Assembly: GCF_025699485.1 (NCBI RefSeq)
Contig: NZ_JANUXN010000013.1
Span: 57,572 to 121,571 of the forward strand
DNA: 64,000 bases
DNA from: Thauera carbonicopians
Lineage (GTDB): Bacteria; Pseudomonadota; Gammaproteobacteria; Burkholderiales; Rhodocyclaceae
Direction of reading: 5' to 3'
Shown here: in pieces, positions 27,925 through 37,597 of the stretch
How positions within the stretch are numbered: the stretch's first letter is position 1
Layout of the letters: every line of letters begins with the position of its first letter
The notes under the pieces: generated by a model
The model's input: only the letters and a program-made list of their open reading frames with translations
What the model was told of the DNA's origin: nothing
The model's database searches: none
Made by a program: the position numbers and the translations under genes

Positions 27925-29520
27925 TTAGTGGCGGAAGTGGCGGAAACCAGTGAATACCATCGCGATGTTCTGCTCGTCGGCCGCGGCGATCACTTCGGCA
28001 TCGCGCATCGAGCCGCCCGGCTGGATCACCGCGGTGGCGCCGGCCTGGGCGAGCACGTCGAGGCCGTCGCGGAAGGGGAAGAAGGCGTCCGAAGCGACCA
28101 CGCAGCCCGAAATCACCAGGCCGGCGTTCTCGGCCTTGATCTTGGCGATGCGGGCGGAATCGACGCGGCTCATCTGGCCGGCGCCGACGCCGATGGTCAT
28201 GCCGTCCTTGCAATAGACGATGGCGTTGGACTTAACGTACTTGGCCACGCGCCAGGCGAACAGCATGTCGCGCAGTTCGGTTTCGGTCGGTGCGCGCTTG
28301 GTAACGATCTTCAGGTCGGCGAGCTGGATGCGGGCCTCGTCGGCGCTCTGCACCAGCAGGCCGCCGCCGACGCGCTTGTAGTCGAAGGCGCCGGCGGGCT
28401 GGCCGAGCGGGCAGCTCAGCACGCGCACGTTCTGCTTGGCGCGCAACAGTTCCAGCGCCTCGTCGGTATAGGACGGTGCGATCAGCACTTCGAGGAACTG
28501 CGCCGACACCGCTTCGGCGGCGGCACGGTCGACTTCGCCGTTGAAGGCGATGATGCCGCCGAAGGCCGAAGTGGGGTCGGTGGAGAAGGCCTTCTTGTAG
28601 GCTTCCAGCGGGTTCGCGCCCAGTGCCACGCCGCAGGGGTTGGCGTGCTTGACGATGACGCAGGCCGAGGCCGCAGCGTCGCGGTCGAAGGCCTTGACGC
28701 ATTCCCAGGCGGCGTCGGCATCGGCGATGTTGTTGTACGACAGCTCCTTGCCTTGCAGCTGGGTGTAGCCGGCGATGCCGCCTTCGGCCGCGCCCGGCTG
28801 GCGGTAGAAGGCCGCGCTCTGGTGCGGGTTCTCGCCGTAGCGCAGGTCCTGCACCTTGTCGAAAGCCAGTTGCAGGCGCTCGGGATAGGTCTGCAGCGAG
28901 ACGTCGCCGGCCTCGTTGGTGACCAGCGCGGTGAGGTAGTTGGAGATCGCCGAGTCGTAGCGCGCGGTGTGGGTGAAAGCCTTCACCGCTAGCGCGAAGC
29001 GGGTCTTGTGGTTGAGCTTGCCGGCGTTCGACTTCAGTTCGGCGACGATGCCGGCGTAGTCCTCGGGGTCGGTGACGATGCCGACGCCGCCGTCCTCGTT
29101 GCCGTGGTTCTTGGCCGCGGCACGGACCATGGTCGGGCCGCCGATGTCGATGTTCTCGATCGCGTCTTCCAGCGTGCAGTCGGGCTTGGCCACGGTCTGC
29201 TGGAAGGGGTAGAGGTTCACCACCACGAGGTCGATGCGGCCGATGTCGTGCGCGGCGATGGTGTCCATGTGCTCGGCCAGGTCGCGGCGGGCGAGGATGC
29301 CGCCATGCACTTTCGGGTGCAGGGTCTTGACGCGGCCATCGAGCATTTCCGGGAAGCCGGTGTGTTCGGACACGTCGGTGACGTCGAGACCGGCGTCGCG
29401 CAGCAGGCTGGCGGTGCCGCCGGTCGACAGCAGCTTGATGCCGAGGCCGGCGAGTTCGCGCGCAAAGTCGAGCACGCCGCGTTTGTCGGAGACACTGATC
29501 AGGGCTTGGGTGACGTTCAT
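27925..29520 (-). CDS. purH: Bifunctional AICAR transformylase / IMP cyclohydrolase
   Basis: 531 residues, the usual length. The N-terminal IMP cyclohydrolase domain (about 1-200) starts [18 protein letters not shown] and contains [10 protein letters not shown]. The C-terminal transformylase domain includes [13 protein letters not shown], a KELSYNN motif, [14 protein letters not shown] with the catalytic Lys-His, and ends [11 protein letters not shown]. It catalyses the last two steps to IMP. It lies 94 bases after fis, giving dusB-fis-purH-purD on one strand, a common beta/gammaproteobacterial neighbourhood. Confidence 0.97.
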   Translation of the reverse strand: MNVTQALISVSDKRGVLDFARELAGLGIKLLSTGGTASLLRDAGLDVTDVSEHTGFPEMLDGRVKTLHPKVHGGILARRDLAEHMDTIAAHDIGRIDLVVVNLYPFQQTVAKPDCTLEDAIENIDIGGPTMVRAAAKNHGNEDGGVGIVTDPEDYAGIVAELKSNAGKLNHKTRFALAVKAFTHTARYDSAISNYLTALVTNEAGDVSLQTYPERLQLAFDKVQDLRYGENPHQSAAFYRQPGAAEGGIAGYTQLQGKELSYNNIADADAAWECVKAFDRDAAASACVIVKHANPCGVALGANPLEAYKKAFSTDPTSAFGGIIAFNGEVDRAAAEAVSAQFLEVLIAPSYTDEALELLRAKQNVRVLSCPLGQPAGAFDYKRVGGGLLVQSADEARIQLADLKIVTKRAPTETELRDMLFAWRVAKYVKSNAIVYCKDGMTIGVGAGQMSRVDSARIAKIKAENAGLVISGCVVASDAFFPFRDGLDVLAQAGATAVIQPGGSMRDAEVIAAADEQNIAMVFTGFRHFRH

Positions 29521-29614
29521 CGTGGGATCGGAAGCGAAGAGGGGAAACGTGGGAAGGGATGCCGGCTGAGCGGGGGAGGCGGGCGGCCATCGTGGTCCAT
29601 GGCGGCCATGCCCC

Positions 29615-29854
29615 TCACAGCAGTTCGTAGTCGGTCAGCTTGCGGCGCAGCGTGTTGCGGTTGATGCCGAGCATCTCGGCGGCGACGGTCTGGTTGCCGC
29701 CGGCCTGCTGCAGCACGAACTGCAGCATCGGGCGCTCGACGTTGCGGATCACCATGTCGTGGATGGCGGCCGGTTTCTCGCCGTCGAGGTCGCGGAAGTA
29801 TTGATCCAGCGTGCGGACGACGGCGTCCGCGATCTCGTTGCTGCGGCCGGTCAT
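29615..29854 (-). CDS. fis: Fis family DNA-binding protein
   Basis: 79 residues, slightly shorter than enterobacterial Fis (98). The C-terminal helix-turn-helix is complete: [20 protein letters not shown] (residues about 52-71). The N-terminal beta-hairpin arm used for Hin/Gin recombination is shortened. It is a nucleoid-associated dimeric regulator. Its ATG overlaps the dusB stop (ATGA), as in E. coli where dusB-fis form one operon. Confidence 0.95.
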   Translation of the reverse strand: MTGRSNEIADAVVRTLDQYFRDLDGEKPAAIHDMVIRNVERPMLQFVLQQAGGNQTVAAEMLGINRNTLRRKLTDYELL

Positions 29855-30903
29855 GCTGCGAGTTCCTGCGGAAGTTCGGCCTCGTAGCTCAGGCGGGCGT
29901 CGGCTTCGGCGAGCTGGCCGAAGAACTCGTCGACCGCGGCGAGCTGCGCGGGGATGTCGGGAATCTGGTTCATCGTGCGGCGGAAGGCGGCGGAGCCGAC
30001 CAGGCCCTTGGTGTACCAGGAGATGTGCTTGCGGGCGATCTTGACGCCGCGGTCCTCGCCGTAGAAACCGTACAGGTCGGCCAGGTGCTCGCGGCAGACA
30101 CGGTGGATTTCGCTGACGAGCGGCGGCGGCAGCAGCTCGCCGGTGTTCAGGTAGTGTTCGATCTCGCGGAAGATCCACGGCCGGCCCTGCGCGGCGCGGC
30201 CGATCATGACGCCGTCGGCACCGGTGTAGTCGAGCACGAACTTCGCCTTCTCGGGCGTGGTGATGTCGCCGTTGGCGATCACCGGGATCTTCACCAGCGT
30301 CTTGACCTGGGCGATGGTGTCGTATTCGGCTTCGCCCATGTACTGGTCGGCGCGCGTGCGGCCGTGGATGGCGATGGCGCGGATGCCGGATTCCTCGGCG
30401 ATGCGGGCGACCACCGGGGCGTTCTTGTTCTGCCGGTTCCAGCCGGTGCGGAACTTCAGCGTCACCGGCGTGTGCGGCACGGCCTCGACCACGGCTTCGA
30501 GGATGCGCGCGACCAGCGGCTCGTCCTGCATCAGCGCCGAGCCGGCCATCACGTTGCACACCTTCTTGGCCGGGCAGCCCATGTTGATGTCGATGATCTG
30601 CGCGCCGCGGTCGGCGTTGTAGCGTGCGGCCTCGGCCATCATCGCCGGGTCGGCGCCGGCGATCTGCACCGAGATCGGATCGACTTCGCCGTCATGGTTG
30701 GCGCGGCGCTGGGTCTTCTCGCTGCCGTAGAGCAGGGAGTTGGAGGTGACCATCTCGGACACGGCGACGCCTGCGCCGAGCTTCTTGCACAACTGGCGGA
30801 AAGGACGATCCGTCACTCCGGCCATCGGAGCGACGAAAAGATTGTTACGCAGAGTGAAGCCGGCGAACTGCATGCTGGGATCGAGCGGGGGGAAACGGCG
30901 CAT
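29851..30903 (-). CDS. dusB: tRNA-dihydrouridine synthase B
   Basis: 350 residues. An FMN TIM-barrel enzyme that reduces uridine in the tRNA D-loop. NLFVAPMAGVTDRPFRQL opens the barrel; the catalytic cysteine lies in NMGCPAKKVCN; HGRTRADQYMG and GADGVMIGRAAQGRPW bind FMN and tRNA. ATG 30903 has an upstream GATGGGG element; ATG 30873 (MQFAGF) matches E. coli more closely, so the start is uncertain by ten residues. Confidence 0.95.
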   Translation of the reverse strand: MRRFPPLDPSMQFAGFTLRNNLFVAPMAGVTDRPFRQLCKKLGAGVAVSEMVTSNSLLYGSEKTQRRANHDGEVDPISVQIAGADPAMMAEAARYNADRGAQIIDINMGCPAKKVCNVMAGSALMQDEPLVARILEAVVEAVPHTPVTLKFRTGWNRQNKNAPVVARIAEESGIRAIAIHGRTRADQYMGEAEYDTIAQVKTLVKIPVIANGDITTPEKAKFVLDYTGADGVMIGRAAQGRPWIFREIEHYLNTGELLPPPLVSEIHRVCREHLADLYGFYGEDRGVKIARKHISWYTKGLVGSAAFRRTMNQIPDIPAQLAAVDEFFGQLAEADARLSYEAELPQELAA

Positions 30904-30993
30904 TTTACCCCATCGCTCAAGGCTCTGGCGCGTCGGTATCGCATATGCGCGCACTGGCGCGAGGCCCGGACCGGGGTTCGCCGTGCCCGCGCA

Positions 30994-31932
30994 TCAGGTG
31001 CCGCGCGGCAGGGGCTCGGCCGATCCGCGCGCTTCGCGGACGACCCAGTCGTGTACGGAGGCGATGCGCGGGTCGGCCAGCGCGCCGCTCGAGTAGACCA
31101 GGCAGTAGCGCTTGCCGGTGGGCACGGATTGCCGGAACGGCGCCACCAGGCGGCCGCTGTCGAGTTCGTCGGTGATCAGCGTGCGCCGGGCGATCGCCAC
31201 GCCCATGCCGGCAATCGCGCATTGCATGGTGATGTGGTTGCGATTGAACATGTAGCCGCGGCGCACCTCGACCTGCGGCGCACCGATCGCTCTCAGGTAG
31301 CGCTCCCATTCCGCATAGGGCGGGCTGCCGCGCCAGGCGGTCATGTCGTGCAGCAGCGGATAGTGGCGCAGATCCTCGGGCGAGACGAGCGGGGGGCGGC
31401 CGTCGAGCAGGCGCGGCGAGCACACCGGGAAGATTTCTTCCTCGAGCAGCACCGTGCTCTGGAAACCGGGGTAGATGCCGTCGTTGAGGTCGATGGCGAG
31501 ATCGAAGTCGCCGTCGCGCAGTGAATGCGTGCTGTCCTCGGCTTCCGCCTGCAGTTCGATCTGCGGGAAGCTTTTCATCAGCCCGGGCAGGCGGGGAACC
31601 AGCCAGGTGGTGAGAAAGGACGGCAGGGCGCGCAGGCGGACCACGCCGCTCAGTGCGCCGTTGCGCAGGCGGCCGATGGCCAGATCCACTGCCGAATAGG
31701 CAGGGTCGACGGCGGCGAGCAGGCGATTGCCGGCGTCGGTCAGTTCGATGCGCCGCGGCAGGCGGCGGAACAGCCGCTGTCCCAGCCAGTTCTCCAGCAG
31801 CTTGATCTGCTGGCTCACGGCGCCGGTCGTGATGTGCAGCTCTTCGCCTGCGCGGGTGAACGAAAGATGGCGCGCCGTGGCCAGGAACACGCGCAGGCGG
31901 GTGTGGAGCTGTGCTGGTGGAGTTGATGTCAT
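30994..31932 (-). CDS. LysR-family regulator (GcvA-like), divergent from sdaA
   Basis: 312 residues. N-terminal winged helix-turn-helix (HLSFTRAGEELHITTGAVSQ, about residues 22-41) and a C-terminal substrate-binding domain. The set of residues around LTDAGNRLLAAV and AIAGMGVAIARRTLI points to the GcvA subgroup, which controls glycine/serine-type amino acid genes. It is divergent from sdaA with a 139-base AT-rich gap, so control of the serine/threonine genes is the natural inference. Confidence 0.9.
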   Translation of the reverse strand: MTSTPPAQLHTRLRVFLATARHLSFTRAGEELHITTGAVSQQIKLLENWLGQRLFRRLPRRIELTDAGNRLLAAVDPAYSAVDLAIGRLRNGALSGVVRLRALPSFLTTWLVPRLPGLMKSFPQIELQAEAEDSTHSLRDGDFDLAIDLNDGIYPGFQSTVLLEEEIFPVCSPRLLDGRPPLVSPEDLRHYPLLHDMTAWRGSPPYAEWERYLRAIGAPQVEVRRGYMFNRNHITMQCAIAGMGVAIARRTLITDELDSGRLVAPFRQSVPTGKRYCLVYSSGALADPRIASVHDWVVREARGSAEPLPRGT

Positions 31933-31934
31933 GA

Positions 31935-31949
31935 TTTAGAAAATCTAAA
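31935..31949. promoter_or_regulatory. Inverted repeat, candidate LysR box
   Basis: TTTAGA-AAA-TCTAAA contains a T-N11-A core. It lies 2 bases upstream of the LysR start codon, in the divergent gap with sdaA. It suits autoregulation of the LysR gene better than activation of sdaA, which starts 122 bases away. Confidence 0.45.
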
Positions 31950-32071
31950 CCCGAAGTCAAAAACAATCGATTGAGTCGCCTGTATCGAGCGTAGAAAATG
32001 CGCTCATGCAGCAATAAGAATTTTATTGCTTAGGTCGATTAAACAGCTTGTGCATTCTATCCGGAGCAGTC

Positions 32072-33451
32072 ATGTCCATCAGTGTTCTCGATTTGTTCAA
32101 GATCGGTATCGGGCCGTCGAGCTCGCACACCGTCGGGCCGATGCGTGCTGCCCATGATTTCGCCGCTGCGCTGGCAGGGCAGGGGCGGCTCGGCGATGTG
32201 ACGCGCATCGAAGTGAAGCTCTATGGTTCCTTGTCGGCGACCGGCGTCGGCCACGGCACCGACCGTGCGGTCGTCGCCGGGCTGATGGGGGCCCGGCCAG
32301 ACGAAGTCGATCCCGATTTCGTCATCGAGGCGGTCGATCTCGTGCGCCTCGACGAGGAACTGCCGCTCGCCGGTACGCACGCCATACCGTTCGTGTGGAG
32401 CCGCGACATGCGCCTGCTGCCGGTCAGCCTGCCCTACCATCCGAACGCGATGCGCCTCGCCGCCCATGGCGAGGCAGGCGTGGTGTACGGGAACACCTAT
32501 TATTCGATCGGCGGCGGCTTCGTCGTCGATGAGGCGCAGGTGCAGTCCGGGCTGTCGGCCGAGGCCGAGCTCGCGCTGCCCCATCCTTTCGACACCGGGG
32601 CGGAGCTGCTGGCACAGTGCCGTCGGCACGGCCTGGGCATCAGCGATCTGATGCTCGCCAACGAGACCGCGTGGCGCAGCGAGGCGGACACGCGTGCCGC
32701 GCTGCAGCGTATCTGGGCGGTGATGCGCGGCTGCGTCGCACGCGGCATCACCCAGGAAGGCGTGCTGCCGGGTGGCCTGAACGTGCGCCGCCGCGCACCG
32801 GCCCTGCACCGCAAGCTCAGCGAGCGCACCGCCGGCCGCAACCTGATCAGCGACACCATGGTGGCGCTCGACTGGGTGAACCTGTATGCGCTGGCGGTCA
32901 ATGAGGAGAACGCCGGCGGCGGGCGTGTCGTCACCGCACCGACCAATGGCGCCGCCGGCATCATTCCGGCCGTGCTGCACTACTACATGGAATTCATGCC
33001 CGGCAGCAGCGACCGGGACGTCGATCGTTTCCTGCTTGCCGCTGCCGCAGTCGGTGTGCTGTGCAAGAAGAACGCCTCCATCTCCGGCGCCGAAGTCGGC
33101 TGCCAGGGCGAAGTCGGCTCGGCCTGTGCGATGGCGGCGGCAGGCTTGACCGAAGTGCTCGGCGGCACGCCGGAGCAGGTCGAGAATGCTGCCGAGATCG
33201 GCCTGGAGCACAACCTCGGCCTGACCTGCGATCCGGTCGGCGGCCTCGTGCAGGTGCCCTGCATCGAGCGCAACGCGATGGCTTCGATCAAGGCGATCAA
33301 TGCTGCCCAGCTCGCCTTGCGCGGCGACGGCGCGCACACGATCTCGCTCGACCAGGCGATCCGCACGATGCGGGACACCGGCCGCGACATGCTGGACAAA
33401 TACAAGGAAACCTCGCGCGGCGGGCTTGCGGTCAGCTTTCCCGAGTGCTGA
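32072..33451 (+). CDS. sdaA: L-serine ammonia-lyase (Fe-S, single chain)
   Basis: 459 residues. An iron-sulfur serine dehydratase giving pyruvate and ammonia. The regulatory beta-domain is N-terminal ([20 protein letters not shown]) and the catalytic alpha-domain C-terminal, with the cluster cysteines in [16 protein letters not shown] and [17 protein letters not shown] 32072 follows CCGGAG. Gene order sdaA-sstT-threonine aldolase indicates serine and threonine import and breakdown. Confidence 0.95.
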   Translation: MSISVLDLFKIGIGPSSSHTVGPMRAAHDFAAALAGQGRLGDVTRIEVKLYGSLSATGVGHGTDRAVVAGLMGARPDEVDPDFVIEAVDLVRLDEELPLAGTHAIPFVWSRDMRLLPVSLPYHPNAMRLAAHGEAGVVYGNTYYSIGGGFVVDEAQVQSGLSAEAELALPHPFDTGAELLAQCRRHGLGISDLMLANETAWRSEADTRAALQRIWAVMRGCVARGITQEGVLPGGLNVRRRAPALHRKLSERTAGRNLISDTMVALDWVNLYALAVNEENAGGGRVVTAPTNGAAGIIPAVLHYYMEFMPGSSDRDVDRFLLAAAAVGVLCKKNASISGAEVGCQGEVGSACAMAAAGLTEVLGGTPEQVENAAEIGLEHNLGLTCDPVGGLVQVPCIERNAMASIKAINAAQLALRGDGAHTISLDQAIRTMRDTGRDMLDKYKETSRGGLAVSFPEC

Positions 33452-33555
33452 GTGCTGCTGCTTCCCAGCCATCCGTTTCTCACGCTGCATCCGTGCCCGG
33501 TACCAGGCGGTCCGGGCCGTTCAGACAAAACCAGACCTTATAAGGAGACTCCCTG

Positions 33556-34785
33556 ATGACCACTGCAGAACTCACCGTATTCCAGCGCCTGAGGCGCCTG
33601 AGCATCGTCGCCCAGATCGCGATCGGGCTCGTCCTCGGCATCGCGCTGGCCCTTGTCTCGCCCGCCACTGCTTCGGCCGTCGGGGTACTCGGCGAAGTCT
33701 TCATCTCCGCGCTGAAGGCGGTGGCGCCGATCCTGGTGCTGGTACTGGTGGCGGCATCGATCGCCAACCACAAGCATGGCCAGCCGACCCATCTGAAGCC
33801 GGTGCTGATGCTCTATCTGATCGGTACGCTGGGCGCGGCGGCAATCGCGGTGATCGCCAGCTTCGCCTTTCCGGTCACGCTCACCCTCAATACGCCTCCG
33901 GTCACCGGCGCGCCGCCGGGCGGAATCATGAGCGTGCTGAAGAACCTGCTGCTGAGCGTGGTCACGAGCCCGGTCAAGGCGCTGCTGGAGGCGAACTTCA
34001 TCGGCATCCTGGCGTGGGGCGTCGCCCTCGGCATTGCCTTGCGGCATGCGGCCCCGAGCACGCGCACGATGGTCAATGACGTATCCGACGCGATCTCGTC
34101 GATCGTTCGCCTGGTGATCCGCTTCGCGCCCTTCGGTATCTTCGGCCTGGTGGCCTCCACGCTTGCCGACTCCGGTCTCGGCGTGCTGCTCGACTACGGC
34201 CGCCTGCTGCTGCTGATCGTCGGCTGCATGCTGGTCGTCGCGCTCGGGCTGAATCCGCTGATCGCGTACTGGAAGATGCGCCGCAACCCCTATCCGCTGG
34301 TGTTCACCTGCCTGCGCGAGAGCGGCGTCACCGCCTTCTTCACGCGCAGCTCGGCGGCCAACATCCCGGTGAACATGGAGCTGTGCAAGCGCCTCGGCCT
34401 GCACGAAGACACCTATTCGATCGCGATTCCGCTCGGCGCCACGATCAACATGGCCGGCGCGGCCGTCACCATCACCGTGATGACGCTGGCAGCCACGAAC
34501 ACGCTGGGCATTCCGGTGGACCTTCCCACTGCGCTGCTGCTGTGCGTCGTGTCTTCGTTTGCTGCGGCCGGCGTGTCGGGCGTGGCGGGCGGTTCGCTGC
34601 TGCTGATCCCGATGGCCTGCGCGCTGTTCGGCATGGACACCGACGTGGCGATGCAGGTGGTGGCGATCGGCTTCATCATCAGCGTCCTGCAGGATTCGGT
34701 CGAGACCGCGCTCAACTCGCACACCGACATCGTGTTCGTCGGCGCCGTGTGCGCGGCCGAAAGCGGCGAACCGCTGAAGCTTTGA
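33556..34785 (+). CDS. sstT: Serine/threonine:Na+ symporter SstT
   Basis: 409 residues of the dicarboxylate/amino acid:cation symporter family. The N-terminus [20 protein letters not shown] and the later [20 protein letters not shown] and [18 protein letters not shown] are characteristic of SstT rather than the glutamate/dicarboxylate carriers. Eight membrane helices and two re-entrant loops are expected. AAGGAGA precedes the start. It supplies substrate for the enzymes on either side. Confidence 0.95.
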   Translation: MTTAELTVFQRLRRLSIVAQIAIGLVLGIALALVSPATASAVGVLGEVFISALKAVAPILVLVLVAASIANHKHGQPTHLKPVLMLYLIGTLGAAAIAVIASFAFPVTLTLNTPPVTGAPPGGIMSVLKNLLLSVVTSPVKALLEANFIGILAWGVALGIALRHAAPSTRTMVNDVSDAISSIVRLVIRFAPFGIFGLVASTLADSGLGVLLDYGRLLLLIVGCMLVVALGLNPLIAYWKMRRNPYPLVFTCLRESGVTAFFTRSSAANIPVNMELCKRLGLHEDTYSIAIPLGATINMAGAAVTITVMTLAATNTLGIPVDLPTALLLCVVSSFAAAGVSGVAGGSLLLIPMACALFGMDTDVAMQVVAIGFIISVLQDSVETALNSHTDIVFVGAVCAAESGEPLKL

Positions 34786-34793
34786 GGCCCGCC

Positions 34794-35825
34794 ATGAGTA
34801 CGCAGCATTTTGCCAGCGACAACTACGCCGGCATCTGCCCGGAGGCCATGGCGGCCTTCGCGGCGGCCAATGCCGGCCACGCCCCCGCCTACGGCGAGGA
34901 CGACTGGACGCGCAGGGTGTCGGACCGCCTGCGCGTGCTGTTCGACACCGACTGCGACGTCTATTTCGTCTTCAACGGCACCGCGGCCAACTCGCTCGCG
35001 CTCGCCGCGCTGTGCCAGAGCTACCACAGCGTGGTGTGCCACGAACTGGCCCACATCGAGACCGACGAATGCGGCGGGCCGGAGTTCTTCTCCAACGGTT
35101 CCAAGCTGCTGCCCGCGCGCGGAGAGAACGGCAAGCTGACGCCCGCCGCGGTGCTGGAAGTGATCTCGCGCCGCAGCGACGTGCATTATCCGAAGCCGCG
35201 CGTGGTGACGCTGACGCAGAGCACCGAGGTCGGCACCGTGTATCAGCCGCGGGAGATCGCGGCGATTTCCGCCTGCGCGCACGAACACGGCCTGCGGGTG
35301 CATATGGACGGCGCCCGCTTCGCCAACGCAGTGGCCGCGCTCGGCGTGGCGCCGGCCGACATCACCTGGCGCGCCGGCGTGGATGTGCTGTGCTTCGGCG
35401 GCACCAAGATGGGGCTGCCGGTGGGCGAGGCAGTGGTGTTCTTCGACCGTGCCCTGTCCGAGGATTTCGCCTATCGCTGCAAGCAGGCCGGGCAGCTCGC
35501 CTCGAAGATGCGCTTCCTGTCCGCACCCTGGCTCGGCATCCTGGAGGGCGAGGTCTGGCTGAATCATGCCCGCCATGCCAATGCGATGGCACGGCGCCTG
35601 GCGGCCGGCCTGCAGCAGGTGCCGGGGGCGAAGCTGATGTTCCCGGTCGAGGCCAACGGCGTGTTCTGCGAACTGCCGGAGCACGTGCTCGCCGGCCTGC
35701 GCGAGCGCGGCTGGCGCTTCTACACTTTCATCGGCGCCGGCGGCGCGCGCTTCATGTGCGGCTGGGACACGCTGCCGGAGAGTGTCGATGCGCTGCTCGC
35801 GGATCTGCGCGTGCTGTCGGCGTGA
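34794..35825 (+). CDS. Low-specificity L-threonine aldolase family protein
   Basis: 343 residues. A fold-type I PLP enzyme that splits threonine or other beta-hydroxy amino acids to glycine and an aldehyde. It begins FASDNYAGICPEAMAAFAAAN, has VCHELAHIETDECGGPEFF, and the PLP lysine is in CFGGTKMGLPVGEAVVFF. It starts 8 bases after sstT and so completes the serine/threonine operon. It belongs to the branch near E. coli LtaE only distantly; a specialised beta-hydroxy amino acid substrate is possible. Confidence 0.9.
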   Translation: MSTQHFASDNYAGICPEAMAAFAAANAGHAPAYGEDDWTRRVSDRLRVLFDTDCDVYFVFNGTAANSLALAALCQSYHSVVCHELAHIETDECGGPEFFSNGSKLLPARGENGKLTPAAVLEVISRRSDVHYPKPRVVTLTQSTEVGTVYQPREIAAISACAHEHGLRVHMDGARFANAVAALGVAPADITWRAGVDVLCFGGTKMGLPVGEAVVFFDRALSEDFAYRCKQAGQLASKMRFLSAPWLGILEGEVWLNHARHANAMARRLAAGLQQVPGAKLMFPVEANGVFCELPEHVLAGLRERGWRFYTFIGAGGARFMCGWDTLPESVDALLADLRVLSA

Positions 35826-35923
35826 AGATCGTGATGCCCGCATCGTCGATTCCAGGCAAGCCGTTCCCTGGAGTGGCATGCGGGCCATTTCGCAATGGGG
35901 TGGGGCGCACGGCGAAGATGAAT

Positions 35924-35942
35924 TGAAATGAGAATCGGTCGC
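35924..35942. promoter_or_regulatory. Degenerate Fur-box-like site before the sigma/anti-sigma fusion
   Basis: The core ATGAGAATC matches the centre of the Fur consensus; about 11 of 19 positions agree, with the right half degenerate. It lies 43 bases before the fecI-fecR fusion start, where an iron-signalling locus should be repressed by Fur. Supported mainly by context. Confidence 0.4.
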
Positions 35943-35985
35943 ACATAGAATCCGATGTTTTCTAGTTCGCCGCAGGGTGGGCCGC

Positions 35986-37275
35986 ATGTCCGGTTTTGCT
36001 TCCAACCCTTTGCTCGCCTGCTACCAGGAACATTACGCAGGACTGCTGCGCTTTCTCACTCGGCGCACCCGCTGCGCCGATGCGGCACAGGATCTGATGC
36101 AGGAGACCTGGCTGTGCCTGGCGGAAAAGGACGGCGCCGCGCTGTCCCAGCAGCATGGCCGGGGCTTGAGTGCCTACGTCTACACCGTCGCCGCGAACCT
36201 GGAGATCGACCGCTACCGCAAGGCGGGCCGCAGCGCCGAACGCTTCGTGCATGTCGACGATCCGGCCCGGCTCGATGGCCTTTCCAGCACCCCCGACGTC
36301 GGCGAAATCTATCTTGCTCGCGACACCCTGCGCCACATCGATGCTGCACTGGCACGACTGCCGCAGCGCACGCGCGAAGTCTTCCTCGCCAGCCGGCTCG
36401 AGGGCATGCGCCGTGCCGAACTGGCCGAGCGTTTCGGCATCTCGCTGAAAACCGTCGAGCGCGACATCACCACCGCGATGGAATCGCTGGAGCGCGCGCT
36501 GCATGCCCAGCGCGGTGAGTGCCCGCCCGCAGCCTCCGCCAACGGCAAGCCGCGCCGCAAGAATCTCGCCCGCCTGCTGTCGCTGCTCGGCGGCCTGCTC
36601 GCATTGCCCGCCGCCTGGCAGGGCTGGCGCCACGTCGTGCCCGTCTGGCGCGGCGAGTGGACGACCGCCGGCGCCCGCTTCCACGGCCAGGCGCTGCCCG
36701 ACGGCAGCACCGTGCTGCTCGACAGCGCCAGTGCCATCGAGATCGCCTACTACGCCACCCGGCGCATTGCCACGCTGCGCCGGGGCGCGGCCTTCTTCCA
36801 GGTCGCCCACGACCTGGAGCGTCCCTTCACCGTGCATGCGCTGGATGCGCGCATCACCGTGCTCGGCACCCGCTTCGGCGTGGACGTCGAAGCGGGGCAG
36901 GTGCGCGTCGACGTCGAATCCGGCCACGTGCGGGTGCAGGCCGCCGACGGCAGCGAACGCGAACTCGGCGCCGGCGAGAGCCTGCTCGTGCGCGAAGCCG
37001 GCGGTTTCATCAGCCACACCGCCGATGCGCCGTCCGCTCCCTGGCGCGAAGGCTGGCTGAACTTCGACGACGTGCCGCTCGGCCAGGCCGCGCAGCGCTT
37101 GTCCCGCTACACCGCCACCCCCGTCCGGGTGGACGCCAAGGCCGCCGGCCTGCGCGTCTATGGCCGCGTCAGCATCGCCGACAGCCAGGCCTGGCTGCGT
37201 CAACTGCCGCGCATCCTGCCGGTCCTGCTGATGGACGACGCCGAGGGCGGGCTGCACATCGTCAGGCGCACATGA
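35986..37275 (+). CDS. ECF sigma factor fused to FecR-type anti-sigma/signal protein
   Basis: 429 residues in one uninterrupted frame. Residues about 8-172 are a FecI-like ECF sigma factor: region 2 (YQEHYAGLLRFLTRRTR, DLMQETWLCL) and region 4 (LPQRTREVFLASRLEGMRRAEL..., helix-turn-helix ERFGISLKTVERDI). A basic linker is followed by one membrane helix (about 194-212) and a periplasmic FecR domain (about 222-340). The conserved Gly294-Thr295 pair (VLGTRFGVD) is the site where FecR-type proteins cut themselves. The C-terminal part resembles an STN-interacting region. Normally these are two genes. Pseudomonas putida IutY is a known similar hybrid. The target is presumably the TonB receptor downstream. 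Confidence 0.88.
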   Translation: MSGFASNPLLACYQEHYAGLLRFLTRRTRCADAAQDLMQETWLCLAEKDGAALSQQHGRGLSAYVYTVAANLEIDRYRKAGRSAERFVHVDDPARLDGLSSTPDVGEIYLARDTLRHIDAALARLPQRTREVFLASRLEGMRRAELAERFGISLKTVERDITTAMESLERALHAQRGECPPAASANGKPRRKNLARLLSLLGGLLALPAAWQGWRHVVPVWRGEWTTAGARFHGQALPDGSTVLLDSASAIEIAYYATRRIATLRRGAAFFQVAHDLERPFTVHALDARITVLGTRFGVDVEAGQVRVDVESGHVRVQAADGSERELGAGESLLVREAGGFISHTADAPSAPWREGWLNFDDVPLGQAAQRLSRYTATPVRVDAKAAGLRVYGRVSIADSQAWLRQLPRILPVLLMDDAEGGLHIVRRT

Positions 37276-37502
37276 CACCGATCAAGCGGCTCGATGCCGC
37301 GGTCGCCGAGCATTCCTGCCGCATCCTGGATTTCGACCTCGGCTGCGTCCGGCTCCGGGGCTGCCTGCCGTCATCCAGCCCTCCGCATCCGATCGACGAG
37401 CAGATCGCTGCCATCAGCCTCATTCACGACCTTACCGTGGCCACGCGCAACACGACGGATTTTGCCGGCACGGGTGCGCGTTTGCTCGATCCTTTGGCCT
37501 GA
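37272..37502 (+). pseudogene. Truncated VapC-type PIN-domain fragment
   Basis: 76 codons whose ATG overlaps the stop of the sigma/anti-sigma gene. The C-terminal half, IDEQIAAISLIHDLTVATRN and DFAGTGARLLDPL, is the end of a VapC toxin: it keeps the DxxIAA and TRNxxDF acidic motifs. The N-terminal half, which carries the first catalytic aspartate (the usual MxLLDTN start) and the middle glutamate, is missing, and no vapB antitoxin is nearby. It is therefore a remnant, possibly still translated by coupling. It sits inside the iron locus, so the locus or the toxin gene moved at some point. The rest of the gap to the receptor (37503-37597) shows nothing else clear. Confidence 0.75.
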
Positions 37503-37597
37503 AAGCGAAATTTCTTGGGGGGACTTTTGCGGCTGGCGCGTTCTAGCGGTTGAAGCAGCAACACCCTTCCTTCGACCCGCTACAGGAACATCGCATC

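Noticed and set aside
26440..28992. Plus-strand open frame of 850 codons
   Set aside because: Antisense of purD and purH. Its sequence has the His/Gly/Arg-rich look of reverse-complemented GC-rich coding DNA.
37272..37502. Functional VapC toxin
   Set aside because: The N-terminal catalytic aspartate region is missing and no vapB gene is adjacent, so a working toxin-antitoxin pair is not supported.
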